Origin: Mucilaginibacter flavus
Lineage (GTDB): Bacteria; Bacteroidota; Bacteroidia; Sphingobacteriales; Sphingobacteriaceae
NCBI RefSeq assembly: GCF_030409315.1
Contig: NZ_JAUFPS010000095.1
Coordinates: 62,001 to 126,000, forward strand
Length of the DNA stretch: 64,000 nucleotides
Direction: 5' to 3'
Every line of letters starts with the position of its first letter. The stretch's first letter is position 1. A program made the position numbers and the translations under genes. A model generated the notes under the pieces. That model did no database searches, was not told the DNA's origin, and saw nothing but the letters and a program-made list of their open reading frames with translations. Positions 34,924 through 43,448 of this stretch are shown piece after piece.

Positions 34924-35550
34924 TCAGGTGTGGATCCTGTTGGTTGAGAGGGTTGAATTCATGATGCGTTTTCTGATTCGTGAAAGCGATACTGCTGTAA
35001 TACCTATAAATTGTGCAATATATTGCACAGGAATACGCTTTACGATGTCTTTACCTGATTTCAATAAATCAAGGTATCTTTGTTCGGGTGTTTTTATAAC
35101 AAACGACTTTATCCGGTCCTCAAAAAGGATATTAAAAGATTCCGATATCAACCTGCCGAATCTTTCCATTTTACATGACAATAACGGATGTTTTAGCATC
35201 GCTTCCATATTCTTTTTCGAAATAGTGACAAAAATCGTATCTTCTAATGTTTTGATATCATAAAGACAAGGTTCTTCTGCGAGATAACTCTTTAAGGCCG
35301 TGACGAAGCTATTCTCGAAACTAAAGTAACCCGTGATTTCTTGTCCGTTAATTACATTACAAAAACGCACCGCACCATTGATAATAAAACCAAGCTCTCT
35401 GCAAATTTTACCATACTCAACAAAGCAGCGATTTTTTTTTACTTTTTTTATTTTTAAAAAGCCTGTAAATGCATACCATTCTTCATCATTAAACGTGATG
35501 AAATTTTTAATTTTCTCCCTGTATGAAATTAAAATCACTTCCCTATCCAT
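34924..35550 (-). CDS. Crp/Fnr family transcriptional regulator
   Basis: 208 residues with an N-terminal cyclic-nucleotide-binding-type domain (FLKIKKVKKNRCFVEYGKIC, RELGFIINGAVRFCNVING, GYFSFENSFVTALKSYLAEE). The C-terminal winged helix is truncated-looking: IPVQYIAQFIGITAVSLSRI, then RKRI. The effector-binding residues of CAP are not conserved, as in most Bacteroidota Crp-like proteins, so the ligand is unknown. It lies 28 bases upstream of the 35579 gene region, and the two run the same way. Confidence 0.87.
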   Translation of the reverse strand: MDREVILISYREKIKNFITFNDEEWYAFTGFLKIKKVKKNRCFVEYGKICRELGFIINGAVRFCNVINGQEITGYFSFENSFVTALKSYLAEEPCLYDIKTLEDTIFVTISKKNMEAMLKHPLLSCKMERFGRLISESFNILFEDRIKSFVIKTPEQRYLDLLKSGKDIVKRIPVQYIAQFIGITAVSLSRIRKRIMNSTLSTNRIHT

Positions 35551-35578
35551 TTCTCAGGCTTAATTATCTGCATTCATC

Positions 35579-37012
35579 CTAATACTCTGTAATCCTTTTA
35601 GCCATACCATTAAAAATAAAAATATGGAATGGAAACATGAGCGCCCAATATAACCTGCCCCATAACCCTTTGGGTCGGAAGGTAGCAATTTGACTTAGGA
35701 ACTTTTCATTGCGATGCTCTATGATTTTAAATTCAAGCCACGCTTCGCCGGGTAACTTCATTTCGGCATAAAGTAATAATCGCTTACTCACTTTGTCCGC
35801 TAAGAGTACACGCCAGAAATCGATAGCATCACCCGGAGAAATATTATTCACACTCGTCCGTCCTCGCCTTGATCCGACCCCGCCTACCATTTTATCTAAA
35901 AACCCGCGTAGGTTCCATATCCAGTTCCAGTAATACCAACCCCGTTTGTCACCAATTGACCAGACATTATTAAGAACCTCCCGACTGTCACGAACGAAGG
36001 GAACTTTTACTTTATATTCCAGTGTTCCATTTTGAGGGACCTTAAATTGATCCATAAAACCAGGCTTAAGATAACCCTTATTGAGCGCGTCTTTCCAGCT
36101 GGATGCTATGGAGTTTTGTTCAATCTGCACGAAAGCTAATTCCAGTGCCTCGCGATAAGTAACGCATGTGTGAGGCACGACATCATTGATCGAATTGTCC
36201 CGGCATATGGTTTCATTTTTCATGCTATCCACCAGGCTTTGGGCCAGTGAATAACTGATGGATGTTACAAAATACAGCCAATAGGATGATATTTTAGGTG
36301 AAAGAAACGGAAGGGTGACGATGTAACGTTTTAAATTACGCACACTGGCATAGGTGAGCATCATCTGCCTGAATGTTAATATGTCCGGACCACCGATGTC
36401 AAAAGTGCGGTTGAAAGATTTTTCATTTAGTAATATACCTTCCAGGTAAGCTAAAACATCGCGTATGGCAATGGGCTGGCAGCGTGTATTGACCCATCGG
36501 GGTACGGTCATCAGCGGCAGTTTTTCGGTCAGGTCCCGGATAATCTCAAATGATGCGCTGCCTGATCCGATAATAATTGATGCTCTCAGTACGGTTAACG
36601 CCGCTCTGCAATCCCCTAAAACAGTTTCAACATTCCGCCTCGAAAGCAGATGTCGTGACAGGTGGTCATCATTACTGATGCCGCCCAGGTAAATAACCTG
36701 TCTGCACTTAGTTTTATTAAGGGCCTGAACAAAGTTGGTCGCAGAATTTGCTTCAAGCTCTGCAAAATTGTGATGTTGTGCCATGGAATGGACCAGATAA
36801 TAGGCCGCATCAATATCTTCAGGAAACTGCTCTATAGTTTCAGAAAGAAGCAAATCACCTGTAATCAGGGAAACGTGATCCAAATGATCGGTTGTTTCGT
36901 GAAATCTCCTTTTGTCGCGCACAAGACACACCACATCATGCCTTTTTTTTAAAAGCATGGGAATTATCCGGGTACCAATGTATCCGTTCGCGCCTGCTAT
37001 GAGTATTTTCAT
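35579..37012 (-). CDS. SDR family oxidoreductase with DUF2867 domain
   Basis: 477 residues. The N-terminal extended SDR (NmrA/NAD-binding) starts ILIAGANGYIGTRIIPMLLK and has YYLVHSMAQHH, QVIYLGGI and NVETVLGDCRAALTVLRASI. The C-terminal DUF2867 domain includes WNLRGFLDKMVGGVGSRRGR and DAIDFWRVLLADKVSKRLLL. This combination recurs in light-regulated gene clusters with photolyases. It is the last gene of the TetR-AarF operon (32-base gap). The reaction is not known. Confidence 0.87.
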   Translation of the reverse strand: MKILIAGANGYIGTRIIPMLLKKRHDVVCLVRDKRRFHETTDHLDHVSLITGDLLLSETIEQFPEDIDAAYYLVHSMAQHHNFAELEANSATNFVQALNKTKCRQVIYLGGISNDDHLSRHLLSRRNVETVLGDCRAALTVLRASIIIGSGSASFEIIRDLTEKLPLMTVPRWVNTRCQPIAIRDVLAYLEGILLNEKSFNRTFDIGGPDILTFRQMMLTYASVRNLKRYIVTLPFLSPKISSYWLYFVTSISYSLAQSLVDSMKNETICRDNSINDVVPHTCVTYREALELAFVQIEQNSIASSWKDALNKGYLKPGFMDQFKVPQNGTLEYKVKVPFVRDSREVLNNVWSIGDKRGWYYWNWIWNLRGFLDKMVGGVGSRRGRTSVNNISPGDAIDFWRVLLADKVSKRLLLYAEMKLPGEAWLEFKIIEHRNEKFLSQIATFRPKGLWGRLYWALMFPFHIFIFNGMAKRITEY

Positions 37013-37044
37013 TAAACTTCAGAAGTTAAATAGAAAACAAATTA

Positions 37045-38370
37045 TTAATATTCCAGCACTATATGTGGTTTATAAGTATCGGTTTTTACCCTGGCTTTGA
37101 GTTCATGCAAAATGCTGTATAACCCAAAATTAGTACGGTTGATATAAATAAAGTGCTTTACTCCCCTGGGCTGTTTAAACTCCGGCATTTTGGCTATTTT
37201 TTCACCGAAACCATATAAATCGTCGAAAAATGCATTCTCCCCAAAATCAAAATGATCGGTGATATAAGGTTTGGCAAATAAACTGATCATTTGCTTATAC
37301 ATCTCATAGTAAAACTCGATCTGCTCCGGTGCATCCGTTTTGTGGATCATTTCCAGCAGCCGGAAAGCTTTGATAGTTTCCTCTTTGTTTTCTAAGAGAT
37401 CGGCGGATATCAATGAAAAAAACGGGTAATAGAAGTTCTCAGGCATTTCCTTAATACAGCCAAAGTCTATGATACCCAGGGTGCCGTTATGAGTGATCAA
37501 AAAGTTACCCGGGTGCGGGTCAGCATGAACAGCCCGTAATTCATGTTGCTGAAAATTGTAAAAATCCCACAGCGCCTGTCCTATCTGGTCGCAAAGTTGT
37601 TGCGAAGGATTAGTTTGCAAAAACTCCCGTAAGTGCTTCCCTTCTAACCAATCCATCGTGATTATCCTTTTACTGGATAACTCCGGGTAATATTTTGGAA
37701 AGACAACGTTTTCCAGATTAACACAAGCGTTGGAAAATTCTATTGAACGGCGTACTTCCAGCTCATAATCTGTTTCTTCAAGCAGTCGCTCTTCGACTTC
37801 ATTCATGTAAATATCCAAGTCTTTGCCGCTGATACCCATGACACGGAAAGCAAAAGGTTTTACCAGCTTCAGGTCTGAAGAAATGGAATCGCCAACGCCT
37901 GGATACTGTATTTTAACGGCCAGTTTTTTCCCATTGAGCTCAGCCTGGTGCACCTGGCCAATAGAAGCTGCATTAGATGATTTAGCATCGAATTTATCAA
38001 ATATCTGATCGGGTGATTTTCCAAAATATTTTTTAAATGTTTGAACGATCAGCGGACCCGAAAGTGGCGGCGCGTTATATTGAGATTGAGAGAACTTACT
38101 GACATAGGCTTCCGGCAGCAGGTTTTTGTCCATACTCAGCATCTGAGCCACTTTGAGAGCGCTGCCCTTCAGTTCGCTTAATGATTCATAAATGTCAGTG
38201 GCATTGTCTTCATTCAGCTGGGATTTGTCGAGGTCAGGATTGAAAAGCTTTTTTGAATAATGCTTGATGTAATTACCGCCAACTTTAAGGCCCGTTTTTA
38301 CAAACTTTCCCGATCGTTGAACTTTACTGGTTGGTATGCTATTTTGCTCCTTTGGCGTGTGGTCACTCAT
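37045..38370 (-). CDS. AarF/ABC1/UbiB family atypical kinase
   Basis: 441 residues. It shows the ABC1 kinase landmarks: KVAQMLSMDKNLLPEAYVSK (KxGQ-like helix), AASIGQVHQAELNGKKLAVK (Ala-rich nucleotide loop and Lys), RAVHADPHPGNFLI (catalytic loop) and GIIDFGCIKEMPE (DFG). Such kinases act on isoprenoid lipid or quinone biosynthesis at membranes. It follows a TetR gene by 30 bases. The link with isoprenoid pigments and light stress fits the neighbourhood. Confidence 0.92.
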   Translation of the reverse strand: MSDHTPKEQNSIPTSKVQRSGKFVKTGLKVGGNYIKHYSKKLFNPDLDKSQLNEDNATDIYESLSELKGSALKVAQMLSMDKNLLPEAYVSKFSQSQYNAPPLSGPLIVQTFKKYFGKSPDQIFDKFDAKSSNAASIGQVHQAELNGKKLAVKIQYPGVGDSISSDLKLVKPFAFRVMGISGKDLDIYMNEVEERLLEETDYELEVRRSIEFSNACVNLENVVFPKYYPELSSKRIITMDWLEGKHLREFLQTNPSQQLCDQIGQALWDFYNFQQHELRAVHADPHPGNFLITHNGTLGIIDFGCIKEMPENFYYPFFSLISADLLENKEETIKAFRLLEMIHKTDAPEQIEFYYEMYKQMISLFAKPYITDHFDFGENAFFDDLYGFGEKIAKMPEFKQPRGVKHFIYINRTNFGLYSILHELKARVKTDTYKPHIVLEY

Positions 38371-38400
38371 CTATAATCCTGCTTATATATTATATACATA

Positions 38401-39063
38401 TTAAAGGTCGCTAAACCCCATTGTCTCTTTTAGACCGCCATTCTTCACCAGGAACTTACCATATTCAAATAAGTTGTCAATCGGGGAACGCTGGAAAAGA
38501 TCAAATGTAACGTTCAAACCTTTTTCGATAGCCTCGTCAGTTTTCTCAAAGCCCGCGGAATTGTCATTTATCCAAAAATTAAGGACGAATCCAAACTGCA
38601 GCCATAATGCATCCTTATAACGTTTCGAGAAAAATTTTCGATCTGATAATTCACCGCTCTCCAGGCCACTGTTTAATATTCCGCTGCTAAAGTTTGCAAA
38701 TACTTCTTTTAATCCTCCAAAAACACGGGGAGTAGCCAACCCCTTAGGAAGATGTTTGACGGTGTAAACCGCAAAACTGCGGCTGCCTTTAAGCAGCTCA
38801 AAAAAGCTGTAGAAAAATGACAGGGCTTTCTCACGCGCACTGTAACCGGTCCAAACATCTTGTCCCTCGATCTCTTTAATGGTTGTTTTTGCAAAATCTG
38901 TCCAGATATTTTGTTCCAGGGCGTCAAATGACCCGAATTGACTATAAAAGTCAGCCTCGGTCATCTTGTGTTTTTTTGCAAACATGTAAACTGATTTAGG
39001 TTGAACGCCCTCCGTCAGTACATAATCCATATAAGCTTTCTTTATACTTTCAATGGTTGCCAT
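38401..39063 (-). CDS. TetR family transcriptional regulator
   Basis: About 220 residues from ATG 39063 (a frame opens at 39117). The helix-turn-helix is MATIESIKKAYMDYVLTEGV, then VYMFAKKHKMTEADFYSQFG, then SFDALEQNIW. The C-terminal ligand-binding domain is helical and unrecognised. It heads the TetR-AarF-SDR operon and faces the TIGR03643/photolyase genes across a 210-base region that carries the shared promoter motif, making it a candidate binder of that motif. Confidence 0.82.
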   Translation of the reverse strand: MATIESIKKAYMDYVLTEGVQPKSVYMFAKKHKMTEADFYSQFGSFDALEQNIWTDFAKTTIKEIEGQDVWTGYSAREKALSFFYSFFELLKGSRSFAVYTVKHLPKGLATPRVFGGLKEVFANFSSGILNSGLESGELSDRKFFSKRYKDALWLQFGFVLNFWINDNSAGFEKTDEAIEKGLNVTFDLFQRSPIDNLFEYGKFLVKNGGLKETMGFSDL

Positions 39064-39149
39064 AATGAAGATTTCTTGAAATAAACAGTGTAAAACTAAA
39101 CGTAACTGATTTATCAAATGTCACACTTATTCAATTAAACACAGATAAT

Positions 39150-39203
39150 GATACAATATTATACTTTTTTAATGAATTTTAAGGTGCTATCATACTATAT
39201 TTG
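39150..39203 (+). promoter_or_regulatory. Photolyase-block promoter with the crt-type operator pair
   Basis: GATACAATATTATACT (39150-39165) corresponds to the left crt motif, and GGTGCTATCATACT (39183-39196) to the right one. TATATTTG (39196-39203) follows exactly as in the crt promoter; TACTATATTTG is identical in both. Overall spacing is 47 bases here and 46 at crt. No TTTG -33 box is evident. It would drive TIGR03643 and the genes behind it, and lies in the divergent region with the TetR gene. Confidence 0.6.
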
Positions 39204-39273
39204 ACAGATGATTTTTGGATTCAATTTCCAATTCAGTAATATTTCAAAGATCACTTTATATTAATTCTGCTCA

Positions 39274-39561
39274 ATGACGGAGACTTTCATATTCGACACC
39301 GCATCGACGGATCGCATCATAGAGATGGCCTGGGAAGACCGGACTCCATTTGATGCCATTAAAATCCAATTTGGAATCGGCGAACAGCAAACCATTGAAC
39401 TTATGCGCAGAGAGATGAAGTCGTCGAGTTTTAGATTGTGGCGCAAGCGTGTTCAAGGCCGAAGCACTAAACACAGGAGACCAGATGAAGGTTCGTCTCT
39501 CAAATTTAAATGCAGCAGACAAAGGCATATAAGCGCCAATAAAATCAGTAAAAGAAGTTAA
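39274..39561 (+). CDS. TIGR03643 family protein
   Basis: 95 residues. The core DRIIEMAWEDRTPFDAIKIQ, then FGIGEQQTIELMRREMKSSS, then RLWRKRVQGRSTKH is characteristic of the TIGR03643 family, a small protein with a helix-turn-helix-like look and a basic tail. It is regularly found beside photolyase genes in light-response clusters. No biochemical function is known. The tail beyond KH is Lys/Arg/Ser-rich and may be variable. Confidence 0.88.
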   Translation: MTETFIFDTASTDRIIEMAWEDRTPFDAIKIQFGIGEQQTIELMRREMKSSSFRLWRKRVQGRSTKHRRPDEGSSLKFKCSRQRHISANKISKRS

Positions 39562-39669
39562 CCGTTGATAACAGGCATTGATTTCAATCATCAATACAGG
39601 AATCCCTTTTTACAGTTAAACTATAAATGTGTCAGGTTAACACATAATTTAAATAATAACAGAAAAAAT

Positions 39670-41010
39670 ATGCCTGCAAAAAAAACCGCGTTAATCTGGT
39701 TTAAAACGAACCTTCGCTTGCGCGATAACGAATGCCTGTTTAAAGCGATTGCAGAAAATGATGAAGTCATACCATTTTATTGCCTGGATGACCAGCTTTT
39801 TCAAATTACAGCATTCGGGTTTAAAAAAGCCGGGGATTTTCGGTTGAAATTCCTGAAAGAAAGTTTGCTGCAATTGAATGAAGATTTACGCAATGCAGGC
39901 TCGGGATTGCTCTTGCTAAAGGGAATCCCGGAAAAAGAGATTTTGCGGCTTGCAAAAGAACAAGGTGCGCAAACTATTTATGCAGAAAAAGAAGTTGCAC
40001 CCGAAGAGTTAACTATTGCAAAGAAAGTAGCAGTTGAACTACTTAAATTGGATTGTACTTTTTTAACCTATGAATGCCGTAATCTTTTTCACTCGTCCGA
40101 TCTCCCGTTTCCTGTGGGGCAATTGCCGGAAATATTCACGGAGTTTAGAAAAAGAACAGAAAAAATAGTCCCCGTCAGGACGATATACCCTCAACCATCA
40201 ATTATTGAATCACCTCCAATCGCACCATTGGATATAGCCATGCTTAATGAATTGATTTCAAGCGATATAACTATTGATCCACGGGCTGCTATACAATTTA
40301 AAGGCGGATCAGTAGCGGCGCACCGGCGTTTGCAGCACTATTTTTACGAAACGCAGGCCATAGCTACCTACAAAGAAACACGAAACGGGATGATTGGCGA
40401 GAGGTATTCTTCAAAATTCTCCCCATGGCTGGCTCTGGGTTGTATTTCCGCAAAAGAAATCTACTATGAAATAAAAGCTTTCGAAACTTTGCATGGAGCG
40501 AATGATTCTACCTACTGGTTGATTTTTGAATTGTTGTGGCGGGACTATTTTGGATTTTGCATGGAAAAAAATGCATCACGTTATTTCTTGAGATCAGGTA
40601 ATCAGCCATCTAAACCGGCTGATACGAAAGAATTTAATGATGATCTGAATAAATGGATAAATGGTCAAACCGGGGTGCCTTTTATCGATGCCAATATGAC
40701 TGAGCTAAAATTCACCGGCTTTATGAGCAACAGGGGACGACAAAATGTTGCCAGCTATTTATGCAATGACCTTAAAATGGACTGGCGATACGGAGCGGCC
40801 TATTTTGAGCAACAGCTGACCGATTATGATGTATGCAATAACTGGGGTAATTGGGCTTATCTTGCCGGTGTAGGGAATGACCCCAGAGCTGACCGCTATT
40901 TTAACATTGCCAAACAAGCGGCTATATATGATCCTGACGGCCGCTTTCAACGGCTTTGGCTTAATTATAAGCCACTGGAGAATGAAATGCGGTGGAATAG
41001 TAATGGATAG
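39670..41010 (+). CDS. Cryptochrome DASH
   Basis: About 446 residues from ATG 39670 (MPAKKTALIWFKTNLRLRDN); the frame is open to 39565, but that part does not look coding. The FAD-binding half has GERYSSKFSPWLALGCISAK, TGVPFIDANMTELKFTGFMS and NRGRQNVASYLCNDLKMDWR. It ends with AYLAGVGNDPRADRYFNIAK, the DASH signature. Cry-DASH repairs pyrimidine dimers in single-stranded DNA with blue light and binds FAD plus a pterin antenna, which may link it to folE in the crt operon. The next gene begins 140 bases on. Confidence 0.93.
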   Translation: MPAKKTALIWFKTNLRLRDNECLFKAIAENDEVIPFYCLDDQLFQITAFGFKKAGDFRLKFLKESLLQLNEDLRNAGSGLLLLKGIPEKEILRLAKEQGAQTIYAEKEVAPEELTIAKKVAVELLKLDCTFLTYECRNLFHSSDLPFPVGQLPEIFTEFRKRTEKIVPVRTIYPQPSIIESPPIAPLDIAMLNELISSDITIDPRAAIQFKGGSVAAHRRLQHYFYETQAIATYKETRNGMIGERYSSKFSPWLALGCISAKEIYYEIKAFETLHGANDSTYWLIFELLWRDYFGFCMEKNASRYFLRSGNQPSKPADTKEFNDDLNKWINGQTGVPFIDANMTELKFTGFMSNRGRQNVASYLCNDLKMDWRYGAAYFEQQLTDYDVCNNWGNWAYLAGVGNDPRADRYFNIAKQAAIYDPDGRFQRLWLNYKPLENEMRWNSNG

Positions 41011-41150
41011 ACTGCAAAGGTCTACTGGCTCATCCGGCGATTATGACCTGCAAGGAACCCATAAGCATATTCTTTTTGAAATTACTCCGAAAATTCGAGC
41101 CTTCAGACGTCTTTCGTTAACAAATAATACTTTTTAGCAGTTAAGATACC

Positions 41151-42647
41151 ATGACAAATTCAGTTACCATAATTTTCCCTCATCAGTTATTTCAAAACCA
41201 CCCTTCATTGCACAAGAGCCGTGTGGTCTATCTATCGGAAGAATGGCTGTTCTTCCGGCAATATAATTTTCATCAGCAAAAATTGGTACTGCATCGTGCA
41301 AGTATGAAATTTTATGAAAGCTGGCTGCAACAAAATGATTATACAGTTAAATACATCGACACAAACCAAAAAGAAAATGATTGCAGACAATTGGTGGCAA
41401 GCCTTGCCCGACAACAAATAGCCCATATACATATTGCAGCGGTGGCTGATAATTGGTTACTTAAAAGAATGCAGCATGCATGTGCTGGTAATAGCATAAC
41501 ACTGCACATTCTCGACAGCCCCAATTTTTTAAATACTACTAAAAGCACCGAAGATTATTTTAGCAGGAAAAAGGCCTATTTTCAGACTGATTTTTATAAA
41601 TGGCAGCGGCAGCAGCGGAACATTTTGCTGGAAAGTGACGGACAGCCAATTGGCGGTCAATGGACTTTTGATTCGGATAACCGGGAAAAGTTCCCTAAAA
41701 AAGAAAAAGCGCCGGCACTTGAAGTACCACAGGAGAACAAATTCATTACAGAGGCTAAACAATATGTACAGGAAAATTTTTCTAATAATTACGGAGATAT
41801 AGACAATGCATGTTTGTTTGTGGTAACGTTTGAAGATGCCGAAAACTGGTTAACCGATTTTTTAAAAAACCGGTTTGAAAAATTCGGAGTTTACGAAGAC
41901 GCCATTTTATCGAGGGAAAACGTGCTCCACCATTCTGTATTAACCCCCATGCTTAACATCGGGTTGCTGCAGCCTATCCAAATTATCAACGCAGCATTGG
42001 CTGCGGCAACAGAATATGATATCCCTTTAAATTCTGTAGAGGGGTTTATAAGGCAAATTATGGGTTGGCGGGAATTCATCCACCTGGTATACGAACGCGA
42101 AGGCGGTAAACAACGCACTGCTAACTATTGGAAATTTAAAAGAAAGATCCCCTATAGCTTCTGGACGGGAGAAACAGGTGTTGCACCCATTGATATCACC
42201 ATTAAAAAGATCTTAAAAACGGGGTATTGCCACCACATCGAACGACTGATGGTACTTGGAAATTTTATGCAGCTGTGCGAATTTGACCCCGATGAGGTGT
42301 ACCGCTGGTTTATGGAAATGTTTATCGATGCTTACGATTGGGTAATGGTACCGAATGTTTATGGCATGACCCAGTTTGCCGACGGCGGACTGATGACTAC
42401 AAAACCGTATATCAGCGGCAGTAATTATTTAACGAAAATGAGTGATTATGAAAAGGGTGAGTGGCAGCCTTTATGGGACGGATTATTTTGGCGGTTCATG
42501 CACGGTCACAGCAGTTTCTTTTTGAAAAACCCACGTTTAGGTATGCTGCTAAATACCTTTGATAAAATGGCGCCCGAAAAACAGCAAGCTCATTTAAGCA
42601 CCGCTGAAAAGTTTTTAGAACAACTGGATAGCCAAACAAAGGAATGA
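41151..42647 (+). CDS. Cryptochrome/photolyase family protein (PhrB-related)
   Basis: 498 residues in the bacterial (6-4) photolyase-related branch. Landmarks are IFPHQLFQNHP at the start, GVYEDAILSRENVLHHSVLT, PLNSVEGFIRQIMGWREFIH, CHHIERLMVLGNFMQLCEFD and ADGGLMTTKPYISGSNYLTK. In the iron-sulphur members, cysteines are expected in the SDYC-x-x-C and CPF segments before the final helix; here that segment reads SDYEKGEWQPLWDGLFWRF, with no cysteine. The cluster is therefore probably absent. The stop overlaps the DUF2256 start as ATGA. Confidence 0.9.
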   Translation: MTNSVTIIFPHQLFQNHPSLHKSRVVYLSEEWLFFRQYNFHQQKLVLHRASMKFYESWLQQNDYTVKYIDTNQKENDCRQLVASLARQQIAHIHIAAVADNWLLKRMQHACAGNSITLHILDSPNFLNTTKSTEDYFSRKKAYFQTDFYKWQRQQRNILLESDGQPIGGQWTFDSDNREKFPKKEKAPALEVPQENKFITEAKQYVQENFSNNYGDIDNACLFVVTFEDAENWLTDFLKNRFEKFGVYEDAILSRENVLHHSVLTPMLNIGLLQPIQIINAALAAATEYDIPLNSVEGFIRQIMGWREFIHLVYEREGGKQRTANYWKFKRKIPYSFWTGETGVAPIDITIKKILKTGYCHHIERLMVLGNFMQLCEFDPDEVYRWFMEMFIDAYDWVMVPNVYGMTQFADGGLMTTKPYISGSNYLTKMSDYEKGEWQPLWDGLFWRFMHGHSSFFLKNPRLGMLLNTFDKMAPEKQQAHLSTAEKFLEQLDSQTKE

Positions 42648-42781
42648 ATAATGTAAAAAAACAAAATTTGCCTGTCAAAATTTGTATTGTTTGCAACAGG
42701 CCTTTTACCTGGCGTAAAAAATGGGCCAAAGTTTGGGATGAGGTTAAGTATTGTAGTGACCGATGCCGAAATAATAAATAG
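42644..42781 (+). CDS. DUF2256 small zinc-finger-like protein
   Basis: 45 residues, found by reading the sequence; ATG 42644 overlaps the photolyase stop. It has the DUF2256 pattern: KICIVCNRPFTWRKKWAKVW, then VKYCSDRCRNNK, giving a C-x2-C ... C-x3-C metal site (Cys at about 14, 17, 37, 41). DUF2256 proteins are habitual neighbours of photolyases in light-stress operons. The function is unknown; a zinc-bound nucleic-acid or protein adapter is a reasonable idea. Confidence 0.9.
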   Translation: MNNVKKQNLPVKICIVCNRPFTWRKKWAKVWDEVKYCSDRCRNNK

Positions 42782-42878
42782 CTTTTCGTATACCATACCA
42801 ATTAGCTATTGAAGGAATTGTCTAAACTATATGAATCAAAAATTTACCTGTCCGGGTTAGTTGGTTTAAACAGATTTG

Positions 42879-42950
42879 TCAATTGAATGAGACCCTGAAT
42901 TCCAAAGGAGAAAGTTTAGTTTTTGCCTTGAACAATTTAATATCCGCCAA
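42879..42950 (-). pseudogene. Relic of an AraC C-terminus (minus strand)
   Basis: The minus-strand frame ending at TGA 42879 reads ADIKLFKAKTKLSPLEFR followed by VSFN, the tail helix of an AraC/XylS protein. No usable upstream part exists on this strand. It abuts and slightly overlaps the plus-strand AraC relic at 42941, so two AraC remains were joined head to head. Confidence 0.55.
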
Positions 42951-43275
42951 ACAAAAATGATGTAAAAACAATCTATAAGATAAGGGATAAGTAATAGCTG
43001 ATTTGAGTATCAATCCAAACCTCTCTGACCTGACCAAGATTTCCGGAATGAGCGAGAGTAAAATCAAGCGACTATTCAAACATATTTTTGGTAATACACT
43101 TTACAATTACTATCAATATTTACGTATCCAACAGGCAGCTTTCCTGATCAAAGAACAACACCTTTCAATTTCAGAAGCAGGTTATCAAATGGGGTTTACC
43201 AATCTCAGCCACTTCGCACGCATATTTGAAAGGCATAAGGGAATCAAGCCAAAGAAATATGCAAAGGCATTTTAG
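42941..43275 (+). pseudogene. Truncated and frameshifted AraC paralog
   Basis: The frame from 43003 encodes an AraC DNA-binding domain (SINPNLSDLTKISGMSESKI and QAAFLIKEQHLSISEAGYQM) very similar to the last 90 residues of the gene at 1609-2571. Upstream, PPNKNDVKTIYKIRDK (42941-42991) corresponds to the PNKEDVKRIYAIRDK part of that gene. It is offset by one base at AAGTAATAG, where a single missing base closes the frame. No earlier part of the gene is found, so this copy is dead. Confidence 0.7.
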
Positions 43276-43448
43276 TTTTCATAATAATCGAACTTGATTC
43301 TTGTGTCGTTTAGTGATAGGCGATTGTTTTTAAGGCTGTCTTAAAACTATCCGCTCCGCGAAAAATATTCAAAGAAGGAAAAATGCTATACAAAGTGGTA
43401 AGAATAATTCGATTTATCTGCTCATCTTTAGGTTTTGTAACATTACTG

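Noticed and set aside
41003..41137. Short plus-strand frame of 44 codons between the cryptochrome and photolyase genes
   Set aside because: It overlaps the end of the cryptochrome gene, has no recognisable family and no clear start signal. I do not count it as a gene.
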